A stretch of DNA of 64,000 nucleotides, taken from Tragulus kanchil (Eukaryota; Chordata; Mammalia; Artiodactyla; Tragulidae). The DNA is taken from positions 56,391,658-56,455,657 of the forward strand of contig JAIOJX010000006.1 of NCBI GenBank assembly GCA_022376925.1, in the 5' to 3' direction. Below, one piece after another: positions 1 to 12,164 of the stretch. The notes under the pieces are model-generated. The model was given only the letters and a program-made list of their open reading frames with translations. It ran no database searches and was not told where the DNA came from. The stretch's first letter is position 1. Every line of letters starts with the position of its first letter. Made by a program: the position numbers and the translations under genes.

Positions 1-2023
1 TAGAGAGCAGAGCTCAGATCCAATGACTTCAGGGCCATGACAGCAGCTTTCGAGCAGAGAATTGCCAGGAGAAAAACAGACACACTGTGGAGAAAGCAGA
101 GCAACTGGTTCTACAAGGGCCCTACCTACAAACTTGAAACCTGGCCATCACTGAAATTTAAGACATAAGCAGTCACACTGCCCCCACACTCGGCCCCCAC
201 CAGGACAGACTAGGGAAATCTGGGACAGCATCAAGAGCAAACTGGCGGAAGATTCACATGCAGATGAGAAGATAGGAACAAGGGACAGTATTTTTTTTAA
301 CCACAATTTCCTCTCTCTAACTGTAAAATCTTTTTGTATCTACTACTATCCTCTCTATAAATATTTCCTTCCTTGCTGTCTCTACTGTTCCCCTCCAGCT
401 GTACTAAACTTTATTACATACAAATCTTTGTTATCTAACCCTATATAATCCTTGCAACATGATTGTATTCCTTCTCATTACCTATCCACTCTCATCCTTC
501 TCACTCCCAACACATGCCTTAGTTAAAAACTGCTTTGATTGCAAAATTCCCAGCTGGGATTTTGCTCTACATCTGTTTTTCCAGGCTGTTTTTTAATTAG
601 TTTAGATCTCAATGGTCAGGTACAAACTTTGATTGTGTCATTTGCCAGAACAATTTCCTGTACTTTATCCCTTTAAGATGTTTTATTCTTGCTTATTTAC
701 GTGTATATATGCTTTTTCATTATTTTAGACAATATTTGCATGATTTTTGACTGCTGTCTACCAGCAGTTCACCTTTTGTCCCTATATGCTTATATTTGAA
801 CTAATGCCACTGAACACCATAGCAAACCAGACACAGAGCCTACACTCCCTGGTCAGAGATCAAACCAAGGATCCTCAGAGTGGAAGCCCTGACTCCAAGA
901 CCCTACACTATCAAAGCAGCTGAAAAGGGGAACCCGGGCAAATATGGGAGGAGACTCACTCAGTCCTGCCAGTGGCAGAGCTGTGACAGGAACACCAGGA
1001 GGACAGCTGAGATAGAAGGCTTCCAGGGTGTACACAATAAAACCAGGGAACCTCTGCCTGATGGGTTGGGGAGCACCCACTGTGCCCCCAGCCAGCATCA
1101 GGGATAGAGAGCAGAGCTCAGATCCAATGACTTCAGGGCCATGACAGCAGCTTTCGAGCAGAGAATTGCCAGGAGAAAAACAGACACACTGTGGAGAAAG
1201 CAGAGCAACTGGTTCTACAAGGGCCCTACCTACAAACTTGAAACCTGGCCATCACTGAAATTTAAGACATAAGCAGTCACACTGCCCCCACACTCGGCCC
1301 CCACCAGGACAGACTAGGGAAATCTGGGACAGCATCAAGAGCAAACTGGCGGAAGATTCACATGCAGATGAGAAGATAGGAACAAGGGACAGTATTTTTT
1401 TTTTTAACCACAATTTCCTCTCTCTAACTGTAAAATCTTTTTGTATCTACTACTATCCTCTCTATAAATATTTCCTTCCTTGCTGTCTCTACTGTTCCCC
1501 TCCAGCTGTACTAAACTTTATTACATACAAATCTTTGTTATCTAACCCTATATAATCCTTGCAACATGATTGTATTCCTTCTCATTACCTATCCACTCTC
1601 ATCCTTCTCACTCCCAACACATGCCTTAGTTAAAAACTGCTTTGATTGCAAAATTCCCAGCTGGGATTTTGCTCTACATCTGTTTTTCCAGGCTGTTTTT
1701 TAATTAGTTTAGATCTCAATGGTCAGGTACAAACTTTGATTGTGTCATTTGCCAGAACAATTTCCTGTACTTTATCCCTTTAAGATGTTTCATTCTTGCT
1801 TATTTACGTGTATATATGCTTTTTCATTATTTTAGACAATATTTGCATGATTTTTGACTGCTGTCTACCAGCAGTTCACCTTTTGTCCCTATATGCTTAT
1901 ATTTGAACTAATGCCACTGAACACCATAGCAAACCAGACACAGAGCCTACACTCCCTGGTCAGAGATCAAACCAAGGATCCTCAGAGTGGAAGCCCTGAC
2001 TCCAAGACCCTACACTATCAAAG
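1..2023. repeat. Direct duplication A
   Basis: Positions 1-916 reappear at 1105-2023 almost unchanged; the main difference is the length of a T run near 290/1394. The 188 bases at 917-1104 are probably the start of the second copy, whose counterpart lies upstream of the window. The junction is therefore at 916/917, where 'tatcaaag' runs into 'cagctg' instead of 'aacaca'. Confidence 0.93.
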
Positions 2024-2163
2024 AACACACAACACTAGAGATTATTCACCTGCAAACAAGACCCAACACCACCTAAGCAAGATCCAAAGTATTGAACCTT
2101 TCTACAGGGACAGAAATCAAAAGAAAGGGAGAATTCAACCACTAAGCCTGGAAAAAGACCTCA

Positions 2164-2178
2164 AACACACACACACAA
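2164..2178. repeat. CA microsatellite (short)
   Basis: A short run of AC units just before L1 ORF1. The same run is at about 3266-3280 through duplication B, with the same length. Confidence 0.8.
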
Positions 2179-2200
2179 ACCCCCCAAAATTAACATAAAA

Positions 2201-2548
2201 GTGAAAAGACAGAGAAACACTGCACAAATGAAGGAACAAATGATAGAAACACAAATCCAAATGACAGAAGAGGAGATAGACAGACTATTTGAAAGAAAAT
2301 TCAGAAGAGCGATAAGAGCAAGAATTAAAAATTCCAAAAACAGAATATTAGAGGAAATTAGAGCACTGAGAAAAGACATAAAAGAAAGGAGAAATAAACA
2401 AATAGAGACAAACAACTCAATCATTGAACTTAAAAATACTATAGAAGGACTCAACAGTAGAGTATCAGAGGCAGAAAAACGCATAAATGAGCTGGAAGAC
2501 AGAATGCTGGAAACAAAGGCTGAAGAACAGAACAAAGCAAAAAAATAA
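2201..2548 (+). pseudogene. L1 ORF1p N-terminal/coiled-coil fragment (copy 1)
   Basis: About 115 codons beginning at a GTG. The product is highly charged and coiled-coil-like, with recurrent Glu, Lys, Arg and hydrophobic heptads and the phrase 'NSIIELKNTIEGLNSRVSEA', typical of L1 ORF1p, the RNA-binding trimeric chaperone of the L1 ribonucleoprotein. It stops at an in-frame TAA in an A-rich run and continues in another frame from about 2599, so the ORF is broken. Confidence 0.88.
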
Positions 2549-3302
2549 AAAATAAAAAGAACTGAGGATAATCTCAGAGACCTCAGGGATAATTTCAAAT
2601 GCACCAATGCTCAAATTATTGGGGTCCCAGAAGAAAAAGAAAGAGAAAAATAAAAGACATGAAAATTTTTTTTATAAAGATTATAGTTGAAAACATCCCC
2701 AGCATGGAAAAGCAAATAGTCAACCAAGTCCAAGAAGCACAAACCATTAAATACATAATAGACCCCAGGAGAAACATGCCAAGGCACATACTAATCATGT
2801 TAACACAGACTAAATACAAGGACAGATTACTTAAAGCATTAAGGGACAAAGTAACATACAAGGGAACTCTCTGTACTTTACCTTAGATGTTTCATTCTTG
2901 CTTATTTACGTGTATATATGCTTTTTCATTATTTTAGACAATATTTGCATGATTTTTGACTGCTGTCTACCAGCAGTTCACCTTTTGTCCCTATATGCTT
3001 ATATTTGAACTAATGCCACTGAACACCATAGCAAACCAGACACAGAGCCTACACTCCCTGGTCAGAGATCAAACCAAGGATCCTCAGAGTGGAAGCCCTG
3101 ACTCCAAGACCCTACACTATCAAAGAACACACAACACTAGAGATTATTCACCTGCAAACAAGACCCAACACCACCTAAGCAAGATCCAAAGTATTGAACC
3201 TTTCTACAGGGACAGAAATCAAAAGAAAGGGAGAATTCAACCACTAAGCCTGGAAAAAGACCTCAAACACACACACACAAACCCCCCAAAATTAACATAA
3301 AA

Positions 3303-4096
3303 GTGAAAAGACAGAGAAACACTGCACAAATGAAGGAACAAATGATAGAAACACAAATCCAAATGACAGAAGAGGAGATAGACAGACTATTTGAAAGAAA
3401 ATTCAGAAGAGCGATAAGAGCAAGAATTAAAAATTCCAAAAACAGAATATTAGAGGAAATTAGAGCACTGAGAAAAGACATAAAAGAAAGGAGAAATAAA
3501 CAAATAGAGACAAACAACTCAATCATTGAACTTAAAAATACTATAGAAGGACTCAACAGTAGAGTATCAGAGGCAGAAAAACGCATAAATGAGCTGGAAG
3601 ACAGAATGCTGGAAACAAAGGCTGAAGAACAGAACAAAGCAAAAAAATAAAAAATAAAAAGAACTGAGGATAATCTCAGAGACCTCAGGGATAATTTCAA
3701 ATGCACCAATGCTCAAATTATTGGGGTCCCAGAAGAAAAAGAAAGAGAAAAATAAAAGACATGAAAATTTTTTTTATAAAGATTATAGTTGAAAACATCC
3801 CCAGCATGGAAAAGCAAATAGTCAACCAAGTCCAAGAAGCACAAACCATTAAATACATAATAGACCCCAGGAGAAACATGCCAAGGCACATACTAATCAT
3901 GTTAACACAGACTAAATACAAGGACAGATTACTTAAAGCATTAAGGGACAAAGTAACATACAAGGGAACTCTCATAAGATTAACTGCTGATCTTTCAGCA
4001 GAAATCTGGCAGGCCAGAAGAGAATGGAAGGACACATTTAAACAGCTAATAGAAAATAACCTGCAACCAAGAATTCTTTACATGGCAAGGATCTAA
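3303..4096 (+). pseudogene. L1 ORF1p remnant, second copy with C-terminal domain
   Basis: This repeats the coiled-coil piece (3303-3650) through duplication B, then continues in another frame (3701-4096) into the RRM and C-terminal domain of L1 ORF1p. Recognisable phrases are 'NIPSMEKQIVNQVQEAQ', 'PRHILIMLTQTKYKDRLL' and 'ARREWKDTFKQLIENNLQPR'. At least one frame change lies between the halves (near 3650-3700), and a stop at 4094-4096 cuts the C-terminus. Not functional. Confidence 0.9.
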
Positions 4097-4504
4097 TTCA
4101 GAATTGATGGAGAATTCAAAAGCTTCACAGACAAGCAAAAGCTAAAAGAATTTTGTTCTATGAAACCAGCCCTACAACAAGTGTTAAAGGGCCTGCCTGA
4201 TTCAGCCAATAAATACAAGAGTAGTAGAAGTCCTACAAATCAAACCCCAAATATCTAAGAGGATGACAATAGGAACATTTATATCAATAATTACTTTGAA
4301 TGCAAATGGACTAAATGACAAGGCAAATAACACAGGCTGACTGAATGGATACAGAGGAAAGACACATATATCTGCTGTTTACGACTAACCCACTTCAGGT
4401 CTAGAGACACTCACAGACTGAAAGTGAGAAGATGGAAAAAGATATTCCATGCAAATGGAAATCAAAGGAAAGTTGGAGGAGCAATTCTCATATCAGACAA
4501 AATA

Positions 4505-6550
4505 GACTTTAAAATAAAGACGGTTATGAGAGACAAGGCAGGACACAACATCACGATCAAAAGATCGATCCAAGAGGAAGATGTAACAGTCATAAATATC
4601 TATGCACCTATCACAGGTGTGCCTCAGTAAATAAGGCAAATACTTTCAGACATAAAAGAGGAAATTGACAATAACACAATAATCATAGGAGATATTAACA
4701 CTCCTCTCACACCAATGGACAGATCATCAAAACAGAAAATTAATGAAGAAACATAAGCCTTAAAGGACACACTAGAAGATATGGACCTCATGCATTTCTT
4801 TAGCACCTTCCACCCAAAAGCAGAAGAATCCACTTTCTTCTCAAGTGCTCATGGAACATTCTCCAGGATGGACAACATCTTGGGCCACAAATCAAACCTC
4901 AGTCCATTCAAGAAAATTGAAATTATATCAACCATCTTTTCTGACCACAATGCAATGACACTAGAGATCAACTACAGGAAAAAAACCCGCTAAAAACACA
5001 AGCACATAGAGATTAAACAACACATACCTAAAAACCAAGCTGATTACTGAGCAAATCAAAGGAGAAATAAAAAAAAATTCCTACAAGAAAATTACAATGA
5101 ACACATGACAGTGCAAAACCTATGGATTACCACAAAAGCAGTTCTAAGAGGGAAGTATATAGCAATACAATCCTACCTCAAGAAACAAGAAAAATATGAA
5201 GCAGACAACCTAACCCTATGTTTAAAACAACTGGTGAAAGAAGAACAAAAACACCCGAAAGCCAGCAGAAGAAGAGAAAGCATGATCAGAGCAGAAATAA
5301 ATGAAAAAGAAACGAAAGAAACAATAGTAAAGATAAATAAAACAAAAAGCTGGTTCTTCAAAAAGGTTAATAAAATTCACAAATCAATGGCCAGACTCAT
5401 CAAGAAACGAAGAGAGAAGAACCAGATCAACAAAATCAAAAATGAAAAAGGAGACATTACAAAAGATAATGCAGAAATCCAAAGGATTATAAGAGACTAT
5501 TATGAACAACTCTATGGCAACAAACTGGACTTTAAAATAAAGACGGTTATGAGAGACAAGGCAGGACACAACATCACGATCAAAAGATCGATCCAAGAGG
5601 AAGATGTAACAGTCATAAATATCTATGCACCTATCACAGGTGTGCCTCAGTAAATAAGGCAAATACTTTCAGACATAAAAGAGGAAATTGACAATAACAC
5701 AATAATCATAGGAGATATTAACACTCCTCTCACACCAATGGACAGATCATCAAAACAGAAAATTAATGAAGAAACATAAGCCTTAAAGGACACACTAGAA
5801 GATATGGACCTCATGCATTTCTTTAGCACCTTCCACCCAAAAGCAGAAGAATCCACTTTCTTCTCAAGTGCTCATGGAACATTCTCCAGGATGGACAACA
5901 TCTTGGGCCACAAATCAAACCTCAGTCCATTCAAGAAAATTGAAATTATATCAACCATCTTTTCTGACCACAATGCAATGACACTAGAGATCAACTACAG
6001 GAAAAAAACCCGCTAAAAACACAAGCACATAGAGATTAAACAACACATACCTAAAAACCAAGCTGATTACTGAGCAAATCAAAGGAGAAATAAAAAAAAA
6101 TTCCTACAAGAAAATTACAATGAACACATGACAGTGCAAAACCTATGGATTACCACAAAAGCAGTTCTAAGAGGGAAGTATATAGCAATACAATCCTACC
6201 TCAAGAAACAAGAAAAATATGAAGCAGACAACCTAACCCTATGTTTAAAACAACTGGTGAAAGAAGAACAAAAACACCCGAAAGCCAGCAGAAGAAGAGA
6301 AAGCATGATCAGAGCAGAAATAAATGAAAAAGAAACGAAAGAAACAATAGTAAAGATAAATAAAACAAAAAGCTGGTTCTTCAAAAAGGTTAATAAAATT
6401 CACAAATCAATGGCCAGACTCATCAAGAAACGAAGAGAGAAGAACCAGATCAACAAAATCAAAAATGAAAAAGGAGAGATTACAACAGATAATGCAGAAA
6501 TCCAAAGGATTATAAGAGACTATTATGAACAACTCTATGGCAACAAACTG
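4505..6550. repeat. Direct duplication C
   Basis: Copies are 4505-5527 and 5528-6550, a constant shift of 1023 bases. The junction sits on a 3-base microhomology 'gac': 'aaactg-gac' of the RT region runs into 'gactttaaaataaag' of the endonuclease region. The few differences lie near the end of copy 1 (5452-5468 versus 6475-6491), close to the junction. Confidence 0.96.
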
Positions 6551-7588
6551 GACACCCTGGAAGAAATGGACAGTTTTTTGGAGAAGATTAATCTCCCAAG
6601 ACTCAACCAGGAAGAAATAGAAACTATGAGCAAGCCAATCACAAGCTCAGAAATTGAATTTGTGATTAAAAATATATATATACCTAAAAATAAAAGCCGA
6701 GGGCCAGAAGACTTCACAAGTGAATTCTACTGAACATTTAAAGAAGAGCTAATGCCTGTCCTTCTAAAACTCTTCCAAAAACTTGTACAGGAAGGAACAC
6801 TTCCAAACAAATTCTATGAGGCCACCATCACTCTGATACCAAAGCCAGGCAAAGACAACACAAAAAAAGAAAATTATAGGCCAATTTCACTGATGAATTT
6901 AGATGCCAAAATCCTCAACAAAATCCTAGCAAACAGAATTCAACAACACATCAAAAAACTCATACATCACGATCAAGTCAGGTTCATCTCAGGCATGCAA
7001 GGATTCTTAAATATCTGCAGATCAATTAATGTGATACACCATACCAACAAACTGAAAAATAAAATCACATGATAATCTCAATAGGTGCAGAAAAAGCCTT
7101 TGACAAAATCCAACACCGATTTATGATAAAAAAAAAAAACTTTCAAAAAATGGGCATAGAAGGAACCTATCTCAACATAGCAAAAGACATATATGAGAAG
7201 CCCACAGTGAACATTATCCTCAATGGTGAAAAACTGAAAGCATTCCTCTCAAGTTCAAGAACAAGACAAGTGTGTTCAATTTCACCACTATTATTCAACA
7301 CAGTCCTGGATGTTCTATCAACAACAGTAAGAGAAAGAAATAAAAGGAGTTCAGATTGGAAAAGAAGAAGTAAAACTATTTGCAGACAACATGATGCTGT
7401 ACATAGAGACCCCCAAAGACACCATTAGAAAACTACTAGAGCTAATCAACGAATTCAGCGAAGTCACTGTATACAAAATCAATACACAGAAATTACTGGC
7501 ATTCCTGTGCACAAACAATGAAGAATCAGAAGACAAAATCAAAGACGCAATCCCCTTCATCATTGCAACCAAGAGAATACAATAACTA

Positions 7589-9809
7589 GGAATAAACCTA
7601 TGCAAAGAAATGAAAGAACTGTACACAGAAAATTACAAGACATTCATGAAAGAAATTAAAGAAGGCTTAAACAGATGGAAGGATATTCCATATTCCTGGG
7701 TCAGAAGAATCCGTATTGTGAAAATGACCATACTACCAAATATCATCTACAGATTCAATGTAATACCTATCAAACTACCAATGACATTCTTCGCAGAACT
7801 AGACCAAAGAATAACACAGTTCATATGGAAACACAAAAGACCCGGAATAGACAAAGCAGCTCTTAGAAAGAAAAACAGAGCTGGAAGAATCAGCCTCCCT
7901 AACTTCAGACTATACTACAAAGCTACAGTCATCAAGACAGTACAGTACTGACACAAAAACAGAACTATAGACAAATGGAGCAAGATAGAGAACCCAGAGA
8001 TAAACCCACACACTTATGGATAACTTATTTTTGACAAAGGAGACGAAAACCTAAAATGGGACAAAGATAGCCTCTTCAATAAATGGTGCTGGGAAAATAG
8101 GACAGCTACATGCAAAAAAAGGAAGTTGGAACATGCCCTGACACCATACACAAAGATAAAGTCAAAATGGATTCAAGGCCTAGACGTAAGACCAGAAACC
8201 ATCAAACATTTAGAGGAGAATATAGGCAAAACCCTCAAGGACTTCAATCAAAGCGAGATCTTCTCTGACCCACCTACTAGAATAGCAGAACTAAAACCAA
8301 AAATGAACATGTGGGACCTAATGAAACTTCAAAGCTTTTGTACAGCTAAAGAAATTACAAAAAAGGGTGAACAGACAAGCCATAAAATGGGGGAAAATCA
8401 TAACCAATGAAACAACAGACAAAGAATTAATCTCCAAAATCTATAAGCAACTCAGACAACTCAGCATCAGAAAAATGAACAACCCAACCCAATCAAAAAA
8501 TGGGAAAAAGATCTAAACAGACATCTCACCAAAGAGGACATACAGATGGCCAAAAAACGCATGAAACAATTCTCAACCTAGCTTATTATTAGAGAAATGC
8601 AAATCAAAACTACAATGAGATATCACCTCACACCCCTCAGAATGGCCATCATCAACACATCGACAGACAGTAAATGCTGGAGAGGATGCAGAGGAAAGGG
8701 AATAAACCTATGCAAAGAAATGAAAGAACTGTACACAGAAAATTACAAGACATTCATGAAAGAAATTAAAGAAGGCTTAAACAGATGGAAGGATATTCCA
8801 TATTCCTGGGTCAGAAGAATCCGTATTGTGAAAATGACCATACTACCAAATATCATCTACAGATTCAATGTAATACCTATCAAACTACCAATGACATTCT
8901 TCGCAGAACTAGACCAAAGAATAACACAGTTCATATGGAAACACAAAAGACCCGGAATAGACAAAGCAGCTCTTAGAAAGAAAAACAGAGCTGGAAGAAT
9001 CAGCCTCCCTAACTTCAGACTATACTACAAAGCTACAGTCATCAAGACAGTACAGTACTGACACAAAAACAGAACTATAGACAAATGGAGCAAGATAGAG
9101 AACCCAGAGATAAACCCACACACTTATGGATAACTTATTTTTGACAAAAGAGGTGAAACTATAAAATGGGACAAAGACAGCCTCTTCAATAAATGGTGCT
9201 GGGAAAATTGGACAGCTGCATGCAAAAAAAAGGAAGTTGGAAAATTCCCTGACACCATACACAAAGATAAAGTCAAAATGGATTCAAGGCCTAGACGTAA
9301 GACCAGAAACCATCAAACATTTAGAGGAGAATATAGGCAAAACCCTCAAGGACTTCAATCAAAGCGAGATCTTCTCTGACCCACCTACTAGAATAGCAGA
9401 ACTAAAACCAAAAATGAACATGTGGGACCTAATGAAACTTCAAAGCTTTTGTACAGCTAAAGAAATTACAAAAAAGGGTGAACAGACAAGCCATAAAATG
9501 GGGGAAAATCATAACCAATGAAACAACAGACAAAGAATTAATCTCCAAAATCTATAAGCAACTCAGACAACTCAGCATCAGAAAAATGAACAACCCAACC
9601 CAATCAAAAAATGGGAAAAAGATCTAAACAGACATCTCACCAAAGAGGACATACAGATGGCCAAAAAACGCATGAAACAATTCTCAACCTAGCTTATTAT
9701 TAGAGAAATGCAAATCAAAACTACAATGAGATATCACCTCACACCCCTCAGAATGGCCATCATCAACACATCGACAGACAGTAAATGCTGGAGAGGATGC
9801 AGAGGAAAG
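7589..9809. repeat. Direct duplication D
   Basis: Copies are 7589-8698 and 8699-9809, shift 1110 to 1111. The junction has microhomology 'ggaa': 'gaggaaaggg' joins 'aataaaccta'. Unlike most of the others, it has a cluster of internal differences near 8032-8150 versus 9142-9260 (for example 'gacgaaaacctaaaa' versus 'aggtgaaactataaa'), while the rest is identical. Confidence 0.95.
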
Positions 9810-11711
9810 GGAACCCTCTTGCATTGCTGGTGGGAACATAAGCTGATACAGCCACTGTGGAAGACAGTATGGAGATTCCTTAAAAAACTAAAAATGGAAG
9901 CACTGTATGACCCAGCAATCCCACTCTTAGGCTTTTATCCTGATGAAATCAAAACTGAAAGAGGCACCTGTACCCCAATGTTCATTGCAGCTATCTATAC
10001 AATAGCTAGAACATGGAATCAACCTAGATGTCCATCGACAAATGACTGGATCAAGAAGCTCTGGTATATATATACAATAGAATACTACTCAGCTGTTAAA
10101 AGAAATGCAGAAGAGTCAGTCCTAATGAGGTGGCTGGTCTAGAACCTATCATAAAAAGTTAAGTCAGTCAAAAAAAGAAGGACAAGTACAATATACTAAC
10201 ACATATATGGAATCTAATAGGTTGATAATGATAACACATGCAGTGAAGTGATGGAAAAACAGACATGGAGAATAGACATATGAACATTGTTGAGAATGAA
10301 CAGTGGGCGGGAGGTATAAAGGAAGTAGCATGAAAACCTATCAGCATGAAAGACTATCATATGTGAATAAAATAGCTATTGTCATTGTGCTGTGAGAAAA
10401 GGGGATCCTGCAGGGGTGCTGTGTGATGACCTGGAGGAGTGGGATTGGAGGAAATATACATATGACTAATCTGGGATCATACATATCTGTAAACAACAAA
10501 ACTCTGTAACAGTGAAAATTAAAATCAAAATTGAAAAAAATAGACTAGGATTTACACCTGATTTAAAATCCAAAAGTTTTGTACAGCTAAAGAAATTACA
10601 AAAAAGGGTGAACAGACAAGCCATAAAATGGGGGAAAATCATAACCAATGAAACAACAGACAAAGAATTAATCTCCAAAATCTATAAGCAACTCAGACAA
10701 CTCAGCATCAGAAAAATGAACAACCCAACCCAATCAAAAAATGGGAAAAAGATCTAAATAGACATCTCACCAAAGAGGACATACAGATGGCCAAAAAACG
10801 CATGAAACAATTCTCAACCTAGCTTATTATTAGAGAAATGCAAATCAAAACTACAATGAGATATCACCTCACACCCCTCAGAATGGCCATCATCAACACA
10901 TCGACAGACAGTAAATGCTGGAGAGGATGCAGAGGAAAGGGAACCCTCTTGCATTGCTGGTGGGAACATAAGCTGATACAGCCACTGTGGAAGACAGTAT
11001 GGAGATTCCTTAAAAAACTAAAAATGGAAGCACTGTATGACCCAGCAATCCCACTCTTAGGCTTTTATCCTGATGAAATCAAAACTGAAAGAGGCACCTG
11101 TACCCCAATGTTCATTGCAGCTATCTATACAATAGCTAGAACATGGAATCAACCTAGATGTCCATCGACAAATGACTGGATCAAGAAGCTCTGGTATATA
11201 TATACAATAGAATACTACTCAGCTGTTAAAAGAAATGCAGAAGAGTCAGTCCTAATGAGGTGGCTGGTCTAGAACCTATCATAAAAAGTTAAGTCAGTCA
11301 AAAAAAGAAGGACAAGTACAATATACTAACACATATATGGAATCTAATAGGTTGATAATGATAACACATGCAGTGAAGTGATGGAAAAACAGACATGGAG
11401 AATAGACATATGAACATTGTTGAGAATGAACAGTGGGCGGGAGGTATAAAGGAAGTAGCATGAAAACCTATCAGCATGAAAGACTATCATATGTGAATAA
11501 AATAGCTATTGTCATTGTGCTGTGAGAAAAGGGGATCCTGCAGGGGTGCTGTGTGATGACCTGGAGGAGTGGGATTGGAGGAAATATACATATGACTAAT
11601 CTGGGATCATACATATCTGTAAACAACAAAACTCTGTAACAGTGAAAATTAAAATCAAAATTGAAAAAAAAAATAGACTAGGGATTTACACCTGATTTAA
11701 AATCCAAAAAG
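9447..11711. repeat. Direct duplication E
   Basis: Copies are 9447-10576 and 10577-11711. It includes the L1 3'UTR, the A-rich tail and about 40 bases of flanking DNA, so the duplicated block crosses the element boundary. The junction microhomology is 'ttttg'. Differences are homopolymer lengths (A-tail +2, a G, an A) and one C/T change at 9628/10758. Confidence 0.96.
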
Positions 11712-12160
11712 TTTTGCCACTTTACTACACAGATCTGTCCCCAATATACTTTCAATAACGAAAACTGTCGACCTAAATTCTTAACCTTTAATCCAAATAT
11801 TTTAAGAGATCTCAATAACTTTCTATAATGAAATGGCAAATGGTCACATGTTCCTTTTCATTTTTGGTTTCGCTACTGAATTTCTCTCTGTTCACTCTGC
11901 ACTTCAACCTCTTTTGGCTAAAACTTCTATAACATTCCGAAATGTCTTTACCTCTTTCTGACTCCCTGCACCAATATGGTCTCAGACTACTTTAGTTTGA
12001 ATGGGAACTCAGACAATCAAGGTCAAAAAGGCATAGATAATATATTACAGTAGGGAATAGGAGGTGAAAACTAAAAACTAAAACATTCAAGAAAAACACT
12101 GAAGCCCTAGCAGTGAATAAATACTCAGAACCCAGATGAATGGGGACAAACCTACAATCA
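11712..12160. other. No gene seen between L1 no. 1 and the ERV remnant
   Basis: Unique AT-rich sequence following the L1 tail. I see no long ORF, RNA gene or repeat I can name. The later part (from about 12000) could be outer ERV sequence, but I cannot support that. Confidence 0.5.
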
Positions 12161-12164
12161 CTGT

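Larger units (their letters stand above)
1..2200 (+). promoter_or_regulatory. L1 no. 1 5'UTR (promoter region remnant), partly duplicated
   Basis: The stretch before ORF1 aligns in wording with the 5'UTR of the L1 at 48.5 kb: a segment ending in 'gggacagtattt', then pyrimidine-rich text, then the block about 'caccatagcaaaccag'. In active L1s this region is the internal RNA polymerase II promoter. Here it is decayed and low in CpG, so activity is unlikely. Duplication A covers most of it, so the same text appears at 1-916 and 1105-2023. Confidence 0.7.
1765..3972. repeat. Direct duplication B
   Basis: Copies are 1765-2870 and 2871-3972. The junction follows 'gggaactct' at 2870. The first bases of copy 2 (2871-2890) are a shortened version of 1765-1788, with about 4 bases missing in the run after 'tgtactt'. 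The rest of the copies is essentially identical, including an L1 ORF1 fragment. Copy 1 overlaps copy 2 of duplication A, so bases 1765-2023 exist three times (also at about 659-916 and 2871-3125). Confidence 0.95.
4263..10142 (+). pseudogene. L1 ORF2p remnant (endonuclease-reverse transcriptase)
   Basis: It starts at ATG 4263 with an apurinic endonuclease domain; 'LNANGLN' replaces the usual 'LNVNGLN'. Later endonuclease text ('SSAHGTFSRMDNILGHKSNL', 'FSDHNAMTLEIN') lies at 4781-4993. Reverse transcriptase text lies at about 6128-7600, including '[37 protein letters not shown]'. The catalytic 'FADD' box is degraded to 'FADN' in DNA near 7378-7391. The C-terminal region at 9708-10142 ends '[12 protein letters not shown]'. 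Stops and frameshifts occur throughout, and duplications C, D and E interrupt it. Long dead. Confidence 0.92.
1..11664 (+). mobile_element. Decayed L1 LINE (L1 no. 1), 5' end outside window
   Basis: A plus-strand L1 non-LTR retrotransposon. In order it holds a 5'UTR (to about 2200), ORF1 pieces (coiled coil, then C-terminal domain), an ORF2 starting near 4263 (endonuclease, reverse transcriptase, C-terminal part) and a 3'UTR ending in an A-rich tail near 10518-10542, seen again at 11640-11664. The order and wording match the younger L1 at 48.5-58.05 kb. It carries many stops and frameshifts, and direct duplications A to E inflate its length. Without them it would be about 6.2 kb here. The target-site duplication cannot be checked because the 5' end lies upstream of the window. 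It cannot encode active proteins. Confidence 0.93.
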
